Below are positions 62,667-64,000 of a stretch of 64,000 bases of DNA, one piece after another. Location of the stretch: positions 186,001 to 250,000 of the forward strand of contig NZ_JBPWOA010000017.1 of assembly GCF_051781005.1 (NCBI RefSeq), given 5' to 3'. The position numbers and the translations under genes are program-made. The first letter of the stretch is position 1. Each line of letters starts with the position of its first letter. The notes under the pieces are model-generated. The model saw nothing but the letters and a program-made list of their open reading frames with translations. It did not search any database and had not been told where the DNA came from. This stretch comes from Anabaena sp051781005. Lineage in GTDB: Bacteria; Cyanobacteriota; Cyanobacteriia; Cyanobacteriales; Nostocaceae.

Positions 62667-64000
62667 ATGACAAGTTTTAATCGCTCTACCAGTCGTCGGT
62701 TGAAGAAATTAACCCAAATTCCTTCTATATGGGAGGGCGATCGCCGTCCGTTATCGTCATCACAAACCCAACCCAGTGAATCAGATGAATCCAAGGGAGA
62801 ATGCATTCTCTGGGTAGATGGCTCTCAAGGTATTGTTAGAGGCATGGATGTGGTATCTCCAGAACTAGGCCCAGAAGCTATAGTTCGTACCTTAATGCGA
62901 GCCATGGAACATCCACACAGTCCAGCTAAACCCGCTAGACCGCAAAGAATTGTGGTGAAAGATCGGGAAATTCAATTTTATCTGCGTGGGGTGCTGCAAG
63001 ATTTGGATATTGCCATTGACTACACACCAGAATTACCTTTAATTGATGAACTGTTTCGCTCCTTTGCGGATATTCTCGATAGCCAAATCCCCGATTTACC
63101 TCCCCAGTATGCACAAATATTGAGAGAGAAGGCTTTTGCAACTTGGGAAGCAGCACCTTGGGAATTTTTAGAAGAACAGCAAATCTTATCCATAGAGATT
63201 AATAAATGGGATGTAGGGACAATTTATGCTTCAGTGATGGGAATGCTGGGGATGGAATATGGAATTTTGTTTTATCGCTCAGAAGATTCTCTCAAACGGT
63301 TTCGTGCAGATGTTTTAAGAGATGAAGAATCTGGCCAAGGTTTAGAAGAAGCTTTTCTGAAGCAAGATTGTTTGTTTCTCACCTTTGAGCAAATCGACGA
63401 AGATGAAGATGAGGATGAAGATTTAGCAGAATTACCACTATCGGAAATTGAACCCACCTTTGGTAACATTCACCCTTTAGAAGGATTGCGGTCTGTTTTG
63501 TACGACGAGGAAGCACTTGTAGTTTTTGTGGCTCTAGAAAGCTTACTCCGCTTTGTTCGTGATTACCGTCACCAGTTATATGAAGATGACTTCCCTGCCA
63601 TTAATCGACGTTATCGCATTTCCTTGCCCCATCCAGATGAAGATACTAAATCAGTTTCTGTAACTGTCTCTACTATGCCAGAGTTGGCAGCAGAGTTAGA
63701 GGAAATGGCAGGTTTTGATATCTCAGATGAAGATGATATTGACTCCACAGCTTTCCATTCCTTGCGAGATGACTTGATTCCAGAAGACTCTTTCCTCAGT
63801 TTGGGTGTGATTTCTTGGGAGATGTTAGAATCCTTGCGTCAGGAAGTGCATTATCATCCAGCAGATGTGATCAATCAAGTTGGCGATGGATTACCCGTGA
63901 TTTTAATTCAAACTTCTCGTCCTAAGGCAAAAACCGTCATTGAAAAGATTGAGACGGCTGAGGGACTGAAAGCGATTTGCTTTAATCCAGGTACTGATCC
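62667..64000 (+). CDS. Partial gene: large acidic protein of unknown function
   Basis: From ATG 62667 the frame stays open for 444 codons to the window end. The protein is soluble, beginning with a basic tail (MTSFNRSTSRRLKKLTQIPS), then alternating helices and strands, with an acidic run of Asp and Glu near residue 246-255. A plant-like block ECILWVDGSQGIVRGMDVV lies near 48-66. It resembles a conserved cyanobacterial protein (possibly DUF6930), but I cannot assign a function. Confidence 0.8.
   Translation, partial: MTSFNRSTSRRLKKLTQIPSIWEGDRRPLSSSQTQPSESDESKGECILWVDGSQGIVRGMDVVSPELGPEAIVRTLMRAMEHPHSPAKPARPQRIVVKDREIQFYLRGVLQDLDIAIDYTPELPLIDELFRSFADILDSQIPDLPPQYAQILREKAFATWEAAPWEFLEEQQILSIEINKWDVGTIYASVMGMLGMEYGILFYRSEDSLKRFRADVLRDEESGQGLEEAFLKQDCLFLTFEQIDEDEDEDEDLAELPLSEIEPTFGNIHPLEGLRSVLYDEEALVVFVALESLLRFVRDYRHQLYEDDFPAINRRYRISLPHPDEDTKSVSVTVSTMPELAAELEEMAGFDISDEDDIDSTAFHSLRDDLIPEDSFLSLGVISWEMLESLRQEVHYHPADVINQVGDGLPVILIQTSRPKAKTVIEKIETAEGLKAICFNPGTD

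Overview
The window comes from a filamentous, probably heterocyst-forming cyanobacterium (order Nostocales). The evidence is the many HIP1 octamers (GCGATCGC), short tandem heptamer repeats between genes, and typical cyanobacterial families: SLH-domain iron-uptake porin, DUF928, CHASE2 adenylate cyclase, CyRepA1-type replication protein and LtrA. The DNA is AT-rich. The genus cannot be fixed from the sequence. No rRNA, CRISPR array or intact insertion sequence is visible; there are two tRNA genes.

Region 1 (1-9.1 kb): a two-gene unit of an AAA/SMC-like ATPase and a partner cut by the left edge, then a 39-codon relic of dapL. Next come ffh, rpsP, a KH-domain RNA-binding protein and phoH, followed by two small unknown proteins and an ABC exporter. 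Region 2 (9.2-11.4 kb): tRNA-Tyr and tRNA-Thr, then a tyrosine-recombinase integrase with repeated motifs upstream (likely an old integration site at tRNA-Thr), and a CobO/BtuR-like protein without its P-loop. Region 3 (11.7-17.3 kb): plus-strand housekeeping genes: an adenylate-kinase homologue, rph, an MlaE-type permease, pgl, a zinc-ribbon/FHA protein, an M50 membrane protease and two tiny overlapping genes.

Region 4 (17.3-33.3 kb) is a 16-kb run of twelve minus-strand genes. Most of it matches the gene set I recall from the Synechocystis icfG cluster: PP2C phosphatase (IcfG type), RsbW-like kinase, two STAS antagonists, GlgX debranching enzyme, an AGE-fold protein, a DJ-1/PfpI protein and a carboxymuconolactone-decarboxylase (CMD) protein. 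It looks like a partner-switching module tied to carbon and glycogen metabolism. Between the CMD and DJ-1 genes sit three large mosaic genes (518, 1054 and 502 codons) assembled from CMD, tandem EthD, VOC, SnoaL/NTF2, ABM and Nif11 domains. They share an 818-bp near-identical repeat and a second 331-bp near-identical repeat. This is the most novel part of the window.

Region 5 (33.7-41.7 kb): an iron-uptake porin and a 1428-residue multicopper oxidase/FG-GAP/DUF4114 fusion on the minus strand, with a divergent ltrA-like gene. Region 6 (41.8-51 kb): an MBL-fold hydrolase, a DUF928/CHASE2-cyclase pair, a TPR protein and a 1032-residue CyRepA1-type replication protein. Region 7 (51-64 kb): an alpha-2-macroglobulin lipoprotein divergent from pbpC, whose reading frame carries repeat-derived inserts; a 49-residue gene; a TIGR01777 epimerase; a small membrane protein; a TPR protein; an IscA/SufA-type carrier; and a large acidic protein cut by the right edge. 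Heptamer repeats overlap several stop codons and one start codon here.
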